Shown: positions 19,201-31,600, counted from the first letter of the stretch. The stretch: DNA of 64,000 bases from Trichomonas vaginalis G3 (GCF_026262505.1 NC_067206.1:28039896-28103895); one strand, 5' to 3'. Program-made: numbers and translations. Notes: generated from the sequence alone by a model not told the origin.

Positions 19201-20887
19201 AAATCTTAGAATGGTCAGAATTATATTGAACCATAAAAACAGTATTAATTCGGTTTTCAATGGTGAAACGCCAATTATTGCTGCAGGATTGGCAAAGAAT
19301 TTCCATATTGTTAAATACCTCAAAGAAGCAAACGCTGAGATTGAAAGTACTCAATACGAATCTCTCATGTTCAGAACTATTAAAAACAATGACATAGAAA
19401 GTCTAAAAGTTTTGATTTCTTTAGGTTTCGACTGCAATGAAAAAATGGTTAATGGATTAACACCATTGCATTTATCATTGACATTAAAACTGAAGCAAAT
19501 CTATGAGTACTTAATGACATTGCCTGTTGATATATTAACTTATAGAAATGATAAGTTAACTACATTAGAAATGTCAGTTGAAACAGGAGATGCAAAAGTA
19601 GTTGAAAAAATAATCAACAAAGGTGCTTTGATTAATGTTCAAAGTGATGATAATACGCCACTAATTTACTCAATAAGAATGGACCAGAAAGATGCCTTTG
19701 AAATGTTATTGACAAAAGGAGCCAAAATCTTTCTTCATGATCACAAAAATGGAAATTATCCAATTCATATTGCTGCAACAGCTAAAAATGATTATTACTT
19801 GAAAAAATTGATCGAATTAAATGTGGAAGTTGATATAAAGAACTACAACAACGAAACTCCTTTATTCTTTGCAGTAAACAGCAATAACATTGAGAATTAT
19901 AGAACACTAGTTAGTCATGGAGCCAACAACAAAGTATTAAACAAAGATGGAAGGAATTTATTGTTTAATGCAATTTTTAGTAATTCATTTGAAATGGCTG
20001 ATATTCTTATTGCTGATGGCCTTGATGTTAATCATAAAGATATCAATGGTAAGACATGTTTCGACTATATTATTATGGGTGATAACTGTTCTTGCTTGAA
20101 ATATCTTTTAGAGAAGAAATTGATAACAAGTAATATGGAATTTGGAGAAGGAGAAAATCTCTTAACATTTTCTATTGATATGAAGGCATTAAATTGTGTA
20201 AACATGTTGATTGATGATGGATATGAAGTCACAGCAGCCAACAAGAATAAGCAAACTGCATTGCATAAATGTGCAATTTATTCTTCTCTCAACGAAATTC
20301 TTTCTCTTGCCCAGAAACTAGTTCAAAAAGGAGCCAACATAAATGCGGTTGATAAAGATAATTCAACTCCTCTAACATTAACCAATTGGTATATGCAGAA
20401 GGACAGAAGACTTGCACATTTCCTCAAATCTGTTGGAGGTATTGATCCTATTTTCGAACAATACAAACAAAAGACATACAAAGATTTGGAAGTGATGAAG
20501 AACAATAATGATTCTGCAGAAAATGAAAAGAAGATTGCTGAAAGAACAAGAAATGATCATCTTGACAAAATCAAAAGTCTTGAAAATGATTCCCAGAAAG
20601 CAATTGAAAATTACAATGAACTCAAAAAGAGTTTCGAAAGTGAAATCGGAAAGTGCAAGACAAATGAAGAAAAGTCTAAAGTTGTAAAGAAATATGAAAA
20701 GAAGAAGGAGAATGCAACAAAAGAAAAGACTACAACTGAACAAAAGTTAAGTGAAGAAAAGAAGAAATCCAAAGATTTTGATGAATCATACAATGCTGCA
20801 TTCAATAAATGGAATTCTGTTCATAACAAATACACTCTAGCATCGAACGCATTTACTGATATGTGCAAAACTTATGATTCTTTATAA
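16283..20887 (+). CDS. Giant ankyrin-repeat protein (1534 aa)
   Basis: An uninterrupted frame from the ATG at 16283. Residues of about 55-1390 are dozens of degenerate ankyrin repeats, recognisable as recurring GNLEIVKYLL- or GANPN-like phrases (for example LLEKGANPN, LIADGLDVN). The last 120 residues form a Lys/Glu-rich coiled coil. There is no signal peptide or membrane segment, so it is probably a cytosolic scaffold; the partner is unknown. Ankyrin proteins are a greatly expanded family in Trichomonas. The repeats are diverged from one another at DNA level, unlike the near-identical ones in the gene at 23890. The stop is followed by AAATAAA (TAAA signal). Confidence 0.93.
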   Translation: MEINESSIIDNAIPTIIPKGVSDFPETTKDVYNLIRKQGNYEKIISAKFDPNSKFKGQTCLEIAITSKVLDSVKALLEKGANPNTIVEDRYTMIMLAMKTKNQSIIQELLNHGADPSYVNPKSEKAIDFGNSASRQALVGYDKSIKPQNDFMKSIQNNENENFLFWLTDGKDINKHELISGISAFHYACMSGNLLMVSTLKKLGVDWQYRDKKGFNGLYYAIKNNHLNIVKYWSKVFNINELNSEKTALMIAVKFDHPEIVEFLMGVSDISILRKEETAIFRAIRKNKSECVKMMLKAKPDLNKHRGGKDNKSLPSEYAAKYNSIETLSVLCSENNVETTPIFIVAENGSIKGVETLLQKGNNDVDTINPNNGDTLLLSAIRSGNIELVNFLLEKGARVFYTNFEGDSSFTLSINLKKYNILEILLKSVHDDLGREFVWKVFKYAAEKNDEKSASLILPFVKERISKENITMNASLNSNILKVILGYNDKDKMKKGKDIFDAIQRNDLNAVKFYLYKKVNIDIKSKENNSLLMHAALYNAKEVFEFLLNIGINKEYQKDDGKDCLVICIQNNRTEFVKLLAEKGVDLKMPRLESSDPITIACESGSLDVLKYLISKEIKPNEVSKESEIPLAAAVISGHLDIVKYLIEEIKLSPDTMNKDKIPIISLSVLHKQKEVFKYLSTISAIKMTDSKGNTLLHYAAMANDVETCEFCLANGIEVDQTNSDEAITPYLCAVKKSNKEAMNYLLSKGANPKFVTEYNTNALFYAIESGDLELVTELSNNGFDVNGKNSAGMTPYLVACKFGHEKIVKFLEKKGAKEEERDNNNCNALYYAAIGGNKNLFSHLVHWKTKLDETFDNGVNYLHLACIYGNTEIVKYLYKKGLSPFDLTQTKISSFHYAASKNNLECFELLHTSSIKNSKDPYTCEGPNGHFPLETALRTGTKVAQYILDIKDYPATFDAYINYLLNRSCKEGNLRMVRIILNHKNSINSVFNGETPIIAAGLAKNFHIVKYLKEANAEIESTQYESLMFRTIKNNDIESLKVLISLGFDCNEKMVNGLTPLHLSLTLKLKQIYEYLMTLPVDILTYRNDKLTTLEMSVETGDAKVVEKIINKGALINVQSDDNTPLIYSIRMDQKDAFEMLLTKGAKIFLHDHKNGNYPIHIAATAKNDYYLKKLIELNVEVDIKNYNNETPLFFAVNSNNIENYRTLVSHGANNKVLNKDGRNLLFNAIFSNSFEMADILIADGLDVNHKDINGKTCFDYIIMGDNCSCLKYLLEKKLITSNMEFGEGENLLTFSIDMKALNCVNMLIDDGYEVTAANKNKQTALHKCAIYSSLNEILSLAQKLVQKGANINAVDKDNSTPLTLTNWYMQKDRRLAHFLKSVGGIDPIFEQYKQKTYKDLEVMKNNNDSAENEKKIAERTRNDHLDKIKSLENDSQKAIENYNELKKSFESEIGKCKTNEEKSKVVKKYEKKKENATKEKTTTEQKLSEEKKKSKDFDESYNAAFNKWNSVHNKYTLASNAFTDMCKTYDSL

Positions 20888-21257
20888 AATAAATATTTTA
20901 TATTTTTTTTTGTAAGTCGGACTAATTTAATTAATGTGAAATTCTTTATCAAATTTTATCGGCTTTCTATTATTCATCAATGTAAAGCCTCCTTACCGTA
21001 TTCCTTCCCTCAATTTAGACTTTACGAAGGAAAAAATGTTTAGATATTCAATTATAAATCGAAGTATAGTATATTTTAACTGACTTTTGTGTATCAACAA
21101 AAAAGGTATATTAAACAAACATAAGAATTCATTCTTTTCTAAGAATTATTTTGCCTAATCGCTTTTAAAAAATAATAATGTTAATAAAAGTATAAACATT
21201 AGATAGTACATGTATAATTTAACAAACAAACAAAATAAGATATGATAAACATGAAAA
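20888..21257. other. Intergenic, nothing recognised
   Basis: AT-rich spacer between convergent genes. No supported feature. Confidence 0.5.
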
Positions 21258-22244
21258 TTAATGAGCAATATAAACAGATATTGAGCCTTTATCATTGATT
21301 GTTAACAGAATGTTATGATAAAAGCGCTCAAACCTTATAGGAGTTGAAATTATATTGGAAAGATGCAGTTTTTCTTGAGAAATATTCTGATCGCTGATTT
21401 TTGCTCTCCAAAGTCCGAATCTTCCATCAAGACCCGAACTTGAAAGCATGAATTCGTTATTTTTTGACTTCTTTTCTGGATCAATAGAGATAACAAACGA
21501 AGTATGGCCTTCTATTTTTAATTTTTGATCATCTTTAGTAGAATAAATGTAAACGTTATCGTCTTGAGCGGAAAATGTTATGTAGTTATCAATTGGACAT
21601 GTAACTGCATCGATTATTGATCCGAAAGGAAAAGTTCGACTCCATAATTCTTCTAAAGAATCTCCGTCCAAAACGGATACATTTCCATTTGAAAAGCCTG
21701 CAATGATCTTGGAGCCATCGTTGGAGCTACGTAACGAAGTTACAGGTGCTTTTTTAGAAATTGTAGCGTATGGTTCTTCTCCTAGTATTGGATAGATGAG
21801 AATAACACCTCCTGATGATGTTCCGAGAGCCACGTACATTTGGTTGTTCTTTGTAGAATTTTTGTAAATTAATGCCTTTGTGAGCCCCTTTTGCTTTATC
21901 AAATTGATTCTTCCGTCTGGCTGCATGATAAAACAAGTAGAGTTAGAGAGAGAAACTATAAAATAAAAGTAATCTTTCGAACTACAAACTGAAACGTCAA
22001 TAATTGAATCGTTATAATGGTATCTTTTAATGTCAATAGCTTTCTTTCCTATTAGATGAAATGTTGCTGTATGTAATTCTGTGCTTGATCCAACTGCAAC
22101 AAATAATTTTCCATTTTTTGCGTTTAGTTGAGCATCTGCCTTTGGATATTTCCCAACAGGAAACCTTGTAGTTTCGACATGGTAAATACGCTTCATTTGG
22201 AGCTCTTTATTTTGTGAGGACACTCTAAAATCTAGAACACTCAT
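21258..22244 (-). CDS. WD40-repeat protein
   Basis: 328 residues from the ATG at 22244. Repeating blade-like segments are visible, such as VTSLRSSNDGSKIIAGFSNG, ITFSAQDDNVYIYST and FMLSSSGLDGRFGLWRA, consistent with a single WD40/quinoprotein beta-propeller. No accessory domain, signal peptide or membrane span. WD propellers act as protein-interaction platforms. The position of the FGLWRA blade near the end and the overall size recall SKI8/WDR61-like propellers, but that assignment is weak. Confidence 0.75.
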   Translation of the reverse strand: MSVLDFRVSSQNKELQMKRIYHVETTRFPVGKYPKADAQLNAKNGKLFVAVGSSTELHTATFHLIGKKAIDIKRYHYNDSIIDVSVCSSKDYFYFIVSLSNSTCFIMQPDGRINLIKQKGLTKALIYKNSTKNNQMYVALGTSSGGVILIYPILGEEPYATISKKAPVTSLRSSNDGSKIIAGFSNGNVSVLDGDSLEELWSRTFPFGSIIDAVTCPIDNYITFSAQDDNVYIYSTKDDQKLKIEGHTSFVISIDPEKKSKNNEFMLSSSGLDGRFGLWRAKISDQNISQEKLHLSNIISTPIRFERFYHNILLTINDKGSISVYIAH

Positions 22245-22669
22245 TTTTTTGTAAAAACAAAGAGTGCTCGTTTAGAAAAAAAAATCATTTGATTTTTTAT
22301 TCGATTTCATGTTTGGTTAAAATATGATAATGAAAGAGCAAAAAAACGTTCTGTTTTACACATAATTTCAATTAATTTTGATTAAAAACATGCTCAAATG
22401 ATCTGTCAAATATGAGTTTGAATATATCTTCAATATTAAAAAACAGTTCTAGTTAATTATTGAATTATATTGATATCAAATATAATTTGAATCAAATCAT
22501 AAAAATGATATATTAAAATTCAATGAAATAAGTAAAACGCTAATGGACTTTTAGATTCTGCATTCAGGAAACTTTTCTTGATGCATTTACTCGCCTTGAG
22601 TTGAAATTGCTGCAAATTGTATGAATTTTTTTATTAATGAGATTCCCATTTAGAATGTTTTGACAAGAA
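22245..22669. other. Intergenic between divergent genes
   Basis: 425 nt, very AT-rich. No feature supported beyond its presumed role as a shared upstream region. Confidence 0.5.
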
Positions 22670-23464
22670 ATGTCTATTATTAAACTTTTATCATCATTGT
22701 TTGGCAGAAATTTTGATAAAATTTTCATGGAAAGAGAAGCTTTTCTTCGATCTTTGATAATTTCGTTTATTGATCAATCAAGAAATGATATAAAAGAAGA
22801 TAATGAAACTGTTGATGAAGTATTAAGTTATCTCACGAAAGTTTGGAGTTTATCAATTGAAGATAAACCAGTTTGGATGCAAGGAAATCTACTCGATCTA
22901 ATACCTGATGATGTAACAGATGATTCTATATGCAAAGACCTAATAATTCGTGGTAGAAAAGAATTTGGATACGGCCAATATGATACAGCGCGTGATCACT
23001 TTTTAGAAGCATTAAAAATAAAGGAAACAGATGAAATATATCAAAATCTAGTCAATTTAGAAATCAAAGAGTCCAATTACGATGTTGCACTTGAATATTG
23101 TCAGAAATGCTTAGAAATAAATCCAAAAAACTCACATATTTACTTGTTTCTTGGGTTTTGCTTATGGAATTTAAACAAAATTTCTGATGCGAAGCGCGCT
23201 TATCAACAAGGGCTCGATATTTCACCAGAAAATCAATCACTTCGGCAGGCTCTCAACTTTATTGGTCCATCGGATCCAAGTGTATTACCAAACATTGCAG
23301 AATTAATCTATAAGAAGAAAGATACTCCAGAATATGCCGATTTAATGAATAATCATGATATTCAGATGATTGTAGAATCAATTCTTCAAGATCCTTCATG
23401 TGTTTCTAAGTTTTCTTCAAGTCCGAACTTTTCCAAATTAATGGAAGTTTTAGTTGGTGAATGA
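22670..23464 (+). CDS. SGT/SGTA-like TPR co-chaperone
   Basis: 264 residues. The N-terminal region of about 85 residues is helical and resembles the SGT dimerisation module (RSLIISFIDQ near residue 27). Three TPR units follow at about residues 100-205 (for example GYGQYDTARDHFLEALKI, YDVALEYCQKCLEINPKN). The C-terminus has a helical DP/STI1-like segment (IQMIVESILQDPS). In known systems SGT hands tail-anchored proteins to the GET pathway and binds Hsp70/Hsp90 via the TPRs. The TPR carboxylate-clamp residues are not fully verified here, so a generic TPR co-chaperone is the safer reading. Confidence 0.72.
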   Translation: MSIIKLLSSLFGRNFDKIFMEREAFLRSLIISFIDQSRNDIKEDNETVDEVLSYLTKVWSLSIEDKPVWMQGNLLDLIPDDVTDDSICKDLIIRGRKEFGYGQYDTARDHFLEALKIKETDEIYQNLVNLEIKESNYDVALEYCQKCLEINPKNSHIYLFLGFCLWNLNKISDAKRAYQQGLDISPENQSLRQALNFIGPSDPSVLPNIAELIYKKKDTPEYADLMNNHDIQMIVESILQDPSCVSKFSSSPNFSKLMEVLVGE

Positions 23465-23889
23465 GCTATAATATTCCTTTTTTGTATTAATTGTATATTA
23501 AAATATCGATCTTTGTATATAATTTTTGATTATTTCCTAATTTTATTGCGGAAAATAATAATTATTCGAAACTAGTAAAACCTCATGTTGTATGGCTGTA
23601 TTTCGAGCAAAGTATCATCTTATGTGACCTGAATTTCACATTTTGGAAATCGAGTCATAATTACAGATTCTTATTTTGGATCGTAGTTTACATTAACATT
23701 CCTTATCAAATGACCTTTCAGTAATCTAAGGTCTCTTTGCTTAAATTTAAAATTTATAAAAATCAATTTTTGATTAGAGTATTTGATATTTTGTTTTAAA
23801 AACAATGAAAGATAGAAGTCGAATTATATCATTTTTAAACAATTTCAAAAATCATTTTACATTTGTAAAGTTACGACTTATTCAAATTA
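23465..23889. other. Intergenic, nothing recognised
   Basis: 425 nt AT-rich spacer between two plus-strand genes. No supported feature. Confidence 0.5.
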
Positions 23890-25441
23890 ATGAGTCAAGG
23901 GCTTATTCATAATTTTAAATACATTGCCGAGCACATTAAAGAATATATTGAAGAAAACAAGTTATTTTCTACATTCGAAGTAGATGATCTCAAAGAAATC
24001 ATGAAAAATGCAACTCTTACAACAAATGACTGCATTTCACTTATGACGCAATCACAACATACAATCAAAGCAAACAAATTATATATCTGTGCTCGTAATG
24101 CAAATGTTTCTATACATAATTATGAAGAAGTCGTTTCTGTTTTGAAATCCATCAAGAAATACATGAAACTTAGAATTCTTGATGGTGTTGTTGATTTTTT
24201 AATACAAACGCAAAAGGAAAACTCTGATTCAGCAGCGGAAATACAACAGCTTCAAACAGAATTAACTACAATTCAAAATCAAAAGCAAAAAAGTGACAAA
24301 GAACTCGAATCCCTTAAAACTCAACTTAATCAAATTAAAGAAGATAATACTTGATTAAAGAGAGAACATCAAGACATAGAAACAAAATTCAATCAAATAA
24401 CTAAAGAAAACAATAAAGATACAGAAATTCTAATGAAAATTTCAGAACTTAAGAATTGTAATGATTTTGAGAGTGTCTACAACTTCCTTGATGATCTTTC
24501 ATCTCAAGGAAATCAAAAAATGATGTCAAAAGCATGCGAAGAAAAACTTTGGAAAAAGATAGCTCCTAAAAAATTTATGGGATGATGAAAAGAATGTCCT
24601 TCATGTATCATGTGAGAAAGGAAATCTCAGACTTGTTAAATCTCTCATTGTAGCTGGCTGTGATAAAGATACAAATGGTATGAGGAATAAATATACTCCA
24701 CTCATTTTAGCTTCAGAAAATGGTCATCTTGAAGTTGCTAAATATCTTACCTCTAATGGATCTGATAAAGAAACAAAGAATAAATATGAAGATACTCCAC
24801 TCATTGTTGCATCAAGAAATGGTCATCTAGAAGTTGTTAAATATCTTATTTCTGTTGGAGCAAATAAAGAAGCAAAGAATGAACATGGAGATACTCCACT
24901 CAATGCTGCATCATATTATGGTCATCTTGAAGTTGTTAAATATCTTATCTCTGTTGGAGCAAATAAAGAAGCAAAGAACAATTTTGGTAATACTCCACTC
25001 ATTGGAGCATCATTAAATGGTCATCTTGAAGTTGTTAAATATCTTATCTCTGTTGGAGCTGATAAAGAAACAAAGAATAAATGGGGAGATACTCCACTCA
25101 TGAAAGCATCATTAAATGGTCATCTTGAAGTTGTTAAATATCTTATCACTATTGGAGCTGATAAAGAAACAAAGAATAATGATGGAGATACTCCACTCAT
25201 TCATGCATCAAAAGGAGGTCATCTTGAAGTTGTTAAATATCTTATCACTATTGGAGCTGATAAAGAAACAAAGAATAATGATGGATCTACTCCACTCATT
25301 TGGGCATCAGCTCATGGTCAGCTTGGAGTTTTTAAATATCTTATTTCTATTGGAGCTAATAAAGATGCAAAGAATAATGAAGGAAAAACAGCAATGGATG
25401 TTGCAAAATACAAAGTAAAAAGCTATCTAAAATCGTTGTGA
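23890..25441 (+). pseudogene. DUF3447/ankyrin gene, one stop and one frameshift
   Basis: The N-terminal part (23890-24354) is the helical region typical of Trichomonas ankyrin proteins, running into a coiled coil. An in-frame TGA at 24352-24354 interrupts it, but the same frame continues open to 24585. The reading then moves by one base, most simply at the A run 24568-24573, into the ankyrin frame that stays open to 25441. About eight ankyrin repeats follow, with 99-nt period and very similar DNA sequence (motif GHLEVVKYLIS.GA.KE), implying recent tandem expansion or conversion. An intact open frame from the ATG at 24680 could still make a 253-residue ankyrin-only protein. Either a pseudogene or, less likely, sequence errors. 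Confidence 0.82.
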
Positions 25442-25627
25442 GTTTCATGTTGCAAACTTCAGTGCTTGAGATTACTTAATAATACAATTTTATGAAATAT
25501 CAAAGTCATGTTTCATGGAAAGAATTATGAATAAAAGTTTTAATTTGCATAAAATATTTCATCTTTAAAAATAACAAAAAATAAATAAAAATATAAAATA
25601 TAAAATGTAAACAATATAAAATAATAA

Positions 25628-28600
25628 TTACCAAAATGGACACCAGCCAATGAAATGTCTAATGTATCGCGTAGAATCACTTGCGGCTTTAATAAGCATA
25701 GAAACTTGTTCATTTGTATGCATGAAAACTCCAACTTCGTCCGCATCAATGAAATCTGTGCCGCTCAGTTTAGTTGCAACACGTGAAAGTGTGTTGTGTT
25801 GTGCTCGGCCGGAATTGCCTGCAAATATTGGTTCGTGGACGAAGATTTCCAATTGCGAAATAAGAGGACTTTGCTGTTCTCGCATGACATACAAGATGTC
25901 CTCGCAAGATCGCTTGAAGAGACCTTCAACAGAACCCCCATCTAATGCAGAAATAATCATTCGTGTAAGTCGGAATGGAACTAATTCGGGGAACAAGGGA
26001 CGTTGGCGTGTAACTTCGAATGAGTCTCCGAAGTCAATATGAATGACGCGACCTGTATGACGCTGGATCATGATGTTGGATGGATGACGGTCACCTAATC
26101 CAATAACATAACCTGCCATGGACATCAATGCTGTAGAAACTGTGAATTGATAACTACGTTCAACCCATGCTGATGGTGTTGGAGATTTGAGCCAAAGAGT
26201 TTCACGTAACTCGCCATCTGATGAACCTTTGCAAACTGCCTGGTAAACTTCAACTTTCTGGAGTGCGTTAAGTTGGTTGAAATTAGTAGAAATGCTGTTG
26301 ACAATGTCGTTCTCCAATCCACATGGAATGTCTCGCATATTACGGTAATCGGAAATAAGCTGTTGCATTGTGTCTGCACCGGTAACCCATGAAATCAAGC
26401 CTGCGTTAGGTGCAAATGGAACAACGGCGTACATAGCAATGGACATCCCTTGTTTAGACGTAACACGGTTAGATTTCAAAAGAGAATTGATCAGGTTGAA
26501 AAATTGCATAATACGCTGATCCAATCGCAAGTCTTCGTTCCCTTTCAACAAGAACTTCCATGTCTTCCCTGTTTCGTCAGTCATCTCAACGGTGCGAGGG
26601 TGTTGTTGAGTTGCAAATACGGTCAATGTTTCACCAACGGAATAAAGCTTAGGAGCAGTTTTATCAACGGAATATGTGCCTGGAACTGACATTGAATACC
26701 CATGACGGTTCGCCAACTCAGGTGAATTCTTAGAAAGTTGGATAGCTTCTGTATGTTTCATCTGCTCGTCCAGCTTGGTGAAAATAGATCGGTAACCATC
26801 CCACATTGCTTTGCTAACGGTAATGTCGCCTGCTTTGTATCGGTCGAATGCGCCTCGGACACGTTGCAATTGAACAGTGAATGCGCGTGCAACTATTTTG
26901 TCTTGTTCGCACTGTGGTTTAGAAAGGTTCTCGTACTCACGCTCGATAAGTTTAACGACGTTTTCTGTGTCTCCTGACTTGTGGTACTTGATAGCACAAT
27001 CTAATGCGGTGAGCCAGTGTTCAACAGCTGAAATGGCACAGCGTTGCATGCCTTTGATGAAAACGGATAAATCTTTGTATAAGACTTGGTTCTTCGTGCC
27101 AAGTTTATCCAAAAGAGATCGTGCGGTTGGGGATTTAGACTGGTCATCCAGCAAACTCAAAACACTAAGTGGATAAACAACTGGTTCGAAGTGATCATCA
27201 GCAAAATTGCAAATGATCTCTTGAACAAGGCAACGGACTTTCTCGTCTTTGTGAGCAATGTGGACAACAATTTGAGGAACAATTAAATGGACAGTGGCAG
27301 CGGGTAATGAAACTAACTCTTTCTTAACGTCATCGGGAAGAACAATGTCTTCCCCATATCGAACTAAAATAGAGAACAATTGGCACAAAAACTCCAATGA
27401 TTCAGATGGGCGAAGTTGAGTAGCTTTAAGAAATGCTGTGATAGCATCGGTTGCATACAACTGACGCTCATCTGGTTTATGTGATAATGCACGTGATGAT
27501 GCATATGCCCAGCCACTCCATGCACGGTAATCGCCTGAGAAAAGACTAAGTGAGGATTTGAAGGTTTTGATGATATCTGTCAATGAATCACTAGATGCAG
27601 TCTGTGCTTTGTAGACTTGGTATTCCCATGTCGCTTGAAGACGTAATGCACGAGCTCGAAATGCTGTTGAAACACCTGATTTAAGGATCTCGTCTTTCAC
27701 AGTTTGGAGGCGTTGAGGAACTTCAATACTAGAATTTCCTTGGATGATGTCATTAAGTGATTTGATAAGTGAGATAGCTTGTGTCTTCTCACCACGCGTC
27801 CACATGATTTTCAAGTATGCAATAGCAATGTTCTGGTGGAAAATGTTAGGGAACAAACGTCCGAAATAGGCATCGATTAAACGCCACTTTCGTTCTTTAC
27901 GCAACACTGAAATAAGTTTAAGACAAGCGTCCATGTGTTCTTGAGGAGTAATCAACAAACCTCGAACTTCAATAAGCTTAGTCCAGCTGTCGGAATCATT
28001 AGAGAATGAGTGCAATCGCTGCTGCCAAATACTAGGAACACATTGGACACCGCTCTTCTTGACTTCAATGACTTCACTCAATTCTGTCAAATGCTGTGCA
28101 AAAACAAGATTTTTTGATGCTTGGTTTGAGTCTGCTCCTGAATAGATTTCTCTGTTTTCGGTCAATAGTTCGAAGCATTTGGAAATGTGTTTAATAGCTG
28201 AGTCGTATTGTGTTGATGCAACTAAATAAATGGCTTGGAATAACAAATGATTGTGATTGAAATTGTTGAAATATTTAACATATTGGGCAACTTTTTCAAA
28301 GTTATCAGAATGATAAAATGCCCATGCAAACCAAATAGCGTTTTCGTTTTTCTGTTCCTCGGTCATTTCTTGGAATAAATATTCACGTTCTCTGATATAA
28401 TTCCATTGTTCTAAATGAGCGTGACAACGAAGTTGATCGATCTCTGTTCCACCTTTCTCGTATATCTCCAATGCTTTCTCCCATTCGCCTAACTCTTCAT
28501 TCCATTTACCTGCTTCACTTCCAATAACATCGCTCTTAACTGTCAAAATACCACGTGCTGAATCTCGAAAGCCCATACGACTGGACAGTTTAAGAAGATC

Positions 28601-31600
28601 TTCAACGGATTCTTTGTCTTCTGGGTGGTTACGGACATATCGTTGAAGGAAATACAATGAAAGAGCAGATGATTTGGAGACACGGCTGATGACGTTGTCA
28701 TCAATGTGGAATGAAAATCCGCATTTGTCCAATATCTCAATCAAATCGAAAATCAATGGTTCGACTTGATCATAGCTTTGTATGATTGATTGGACAACAC
28801 TGGAAAACGCATTACGATCTGGAATAGTCGCATTCTTCCAGCAACTTAAGAACGCAATTGGGAAGATCTCTCGACGTAAACTTTCGCTTTGATTGATGAT
28901 GTTCGAACAACATTGGATAGAAACAGATGGTGAATGTGTAACTAAATGGCTGCACAAGTCTTCCATCCACTTCTTTGTGTTGTTGAAGAATGGACTTGGA
29001 TATGTCTTGAAAACATCGTGGTTGCTGACTTTTGCACTGCACATGATCTTTGTCAAATGATCGATAGATAAAACAGGTTTTCGATTTTTGATCCAATCAA
29101 TCGTTTGGAAATTGATCTTTCCGTCGTGGAGAACTTCAATAGTGTCTTTAAGATGTGGAAGTGTTAAGCAGCTGAAAGCAACACTCTGCTCAACAACTGA
29201 ATAACTAAGATTACCAAATAAAATAAGGTTATGTAAAAGTTCTTGCAAACTTTTCGAAAAATCAACGGAATAAAGAGATAAACAGATCTGTGCAATTCTT
29301 GATGTGTATGCTTCGATATTTTTCTGTTGGACAAGCATGGAAATGTTGTTGAGAATGATTTCTGTGCGCTTGCTCTTAGGAGTAAGGTTGATAATAGACT
29401 GTGATTTGTCTAAAAACAAGTCAACAGATGTGTGTTGGTAAATTATAGTGAAAATGATGAATTTAAGAACAATCTTGATGAAATCTTTATCATCACTTGA
29501 CATTAAATGCAATGCCAATGGATACAAGACTTGGCTAGCATTTGTAAATTCACTTTTCATCTCATAACTTAATGTAACACAACATCTCAAACAACTGATA
29601 TGCGAAATGTGGGATTTAAGAACAGGAAGTAGTTTGTCAAGAGATTTGGACATGACTGAACTGCAGTTCATAGTAATAACTTCGATTTGACCAAATAATA
29701 AGTTTAATTGATGGTCGTGATCTGTGGAAATGGCTCTAATAAAGGATTCAATGACAACAGGAACGTATTTGATGGCAAATCTTGTCTCTCTAGCTAAGAT
29801 TGTTGTAACCGCTTCAAATAATTGTGGAGTTGGTGACTTAAGGAATGGAACTAATGCATCCATGACATACTGAGTGAAGAATGATGGCTGTCGGAATGAT
29901 GTTAAGTGGTCAACGGCGTTTTCATTAGTCATTTGGTGCTTGAGACTTGTAACGACGCCAATTAAAGAAACGGTCTTCAGTATGAGGACACAAACATTCT
30001 TGGAACAATCACCATTTGATAATAGAAGTAAAAGTGAAGTGACCAAATCTGGGAATAAAGTAAGGAATTTCAGTTTCTGGTTAAATGTAAGAACATACTT
30101 TTCCAAGGATTTCAGGGCAGTTATGTAAACGTTGTCTGTATGTCTTTCTTTGAAACAGATCTCGAAAACTGGAATAATCTGGAAAATGTAAGGTTGGAGC
30201 TGTTCACTTAATACCCCTAATGTCTCGAACAAATAGGCTGCTCTCGATTCAATCCAGCGTTCATTTTCGATATAATAAATAATTGTACGGTTTTCTGTTT
30301 CATTTGCATCGGAAAAGTTAACGAAATCTTTATGCATGACTTCTCTGATGTCCATGACCTTAGCGTTACTTGCTTTTATTTGGGCCATAACATTTGATTG
30401 TTTTCTAGACCTAATGTAAGTAGGAATCGTATCAGGAAACTCATGCCCATTAAGTAGGAAGTGTACACAAACCCATCCGATTAATGGAATCGATGGTAAA
30501 TTGTAAGGAGTAAAGTATTTGGCTAATGCAGGGAGTAAAGAGCTCGCTTTTGCACTGCGTTTTGTATTTTTGAGGTAGCAGATATTTGATATGATGAAAT
30601 TGTTCAGAAAATCAACAATTTGTGGAATAATCATGAAAGGCATCGTTTCCACCATTGCTGCGACTCTTTCTACAGCAGCAGCGCGTACCTTGTATGATGG
30701 ATCAGACAGGAGTTGCGTAATTTGTGGGAAATTGTCCGATTTTGACAGCTGATTTAGAGCTGCCAAACGAACTTCTTTGGATTTATCGTAAATTGCAAGA
30801 TGATGGAGCAGCTCATTCGCTTCATGCAATTTAAAGATCGGTAGTGTCTTCGCCATTGCAATTCTGACAGTTTGATCTTCAGAATAAGCGAAATGACTTG
30901 TCATTTCATAAACAACGTCCAATTCATCGAACAACTGACTTCCAAATTGCGAAATCATCTCAATGCAGATCAAGGAATCGTTTGCAGTCTTAGTTGTCAA
31001 TAAAACCGCAAATTGTTCGGTCAAAGTGTCTTTTATCGCTGGGAGATGAGCTCTTTGTAGTGCAAGGCATGCAATATATCCATGGCATATCTGTGCATTC
31101 TGGAATAATGAAACCGAAACGAGATATGTTGGATATTTCTTAAGTAAAGAGCAAAGAACGTCGAAAGCAGGTTCATGTAGTGACAAGAGATTCTGATCTT
31201 GTACAATTAATGTAATAGAATCAACGACTGATGAAATTAAACTTTGATCCATGTTTAATCTCATAATAAACTCAGAAATATCCTTAAGGAAAAGCGATTC
31301 TTCGGGAAACCGATTTATTGCCATCCTCAGAAGCATAATTGTCTTCTTTGTTAATTGTATTGAGAAATTTGTTGGTTCGCTTGCAATTTCGATCAAGAAA
31401 TCAAAGCATTCCTTAGCTAATTCAAGATCTGCTGTCGGAATGATTAAATGTAAGTATTCTATCATTGTCGGAATATTTACAACTCCTGGAGATACATGTA
31501 GAAGGGTTCTACAGCTGAGAACCGGACCAATAAGAGGTCCTGTACGCTTTTGTAAGTAATTGCAGCAGTTTTTGAAATGAAATTCTGCAAATGGATCTGA

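Noticed and set aside
24834-25418. Alternative frames in the ankyrin repeats
   Set aside because: Shadow frames created by the near-identical 99-nt repeats.
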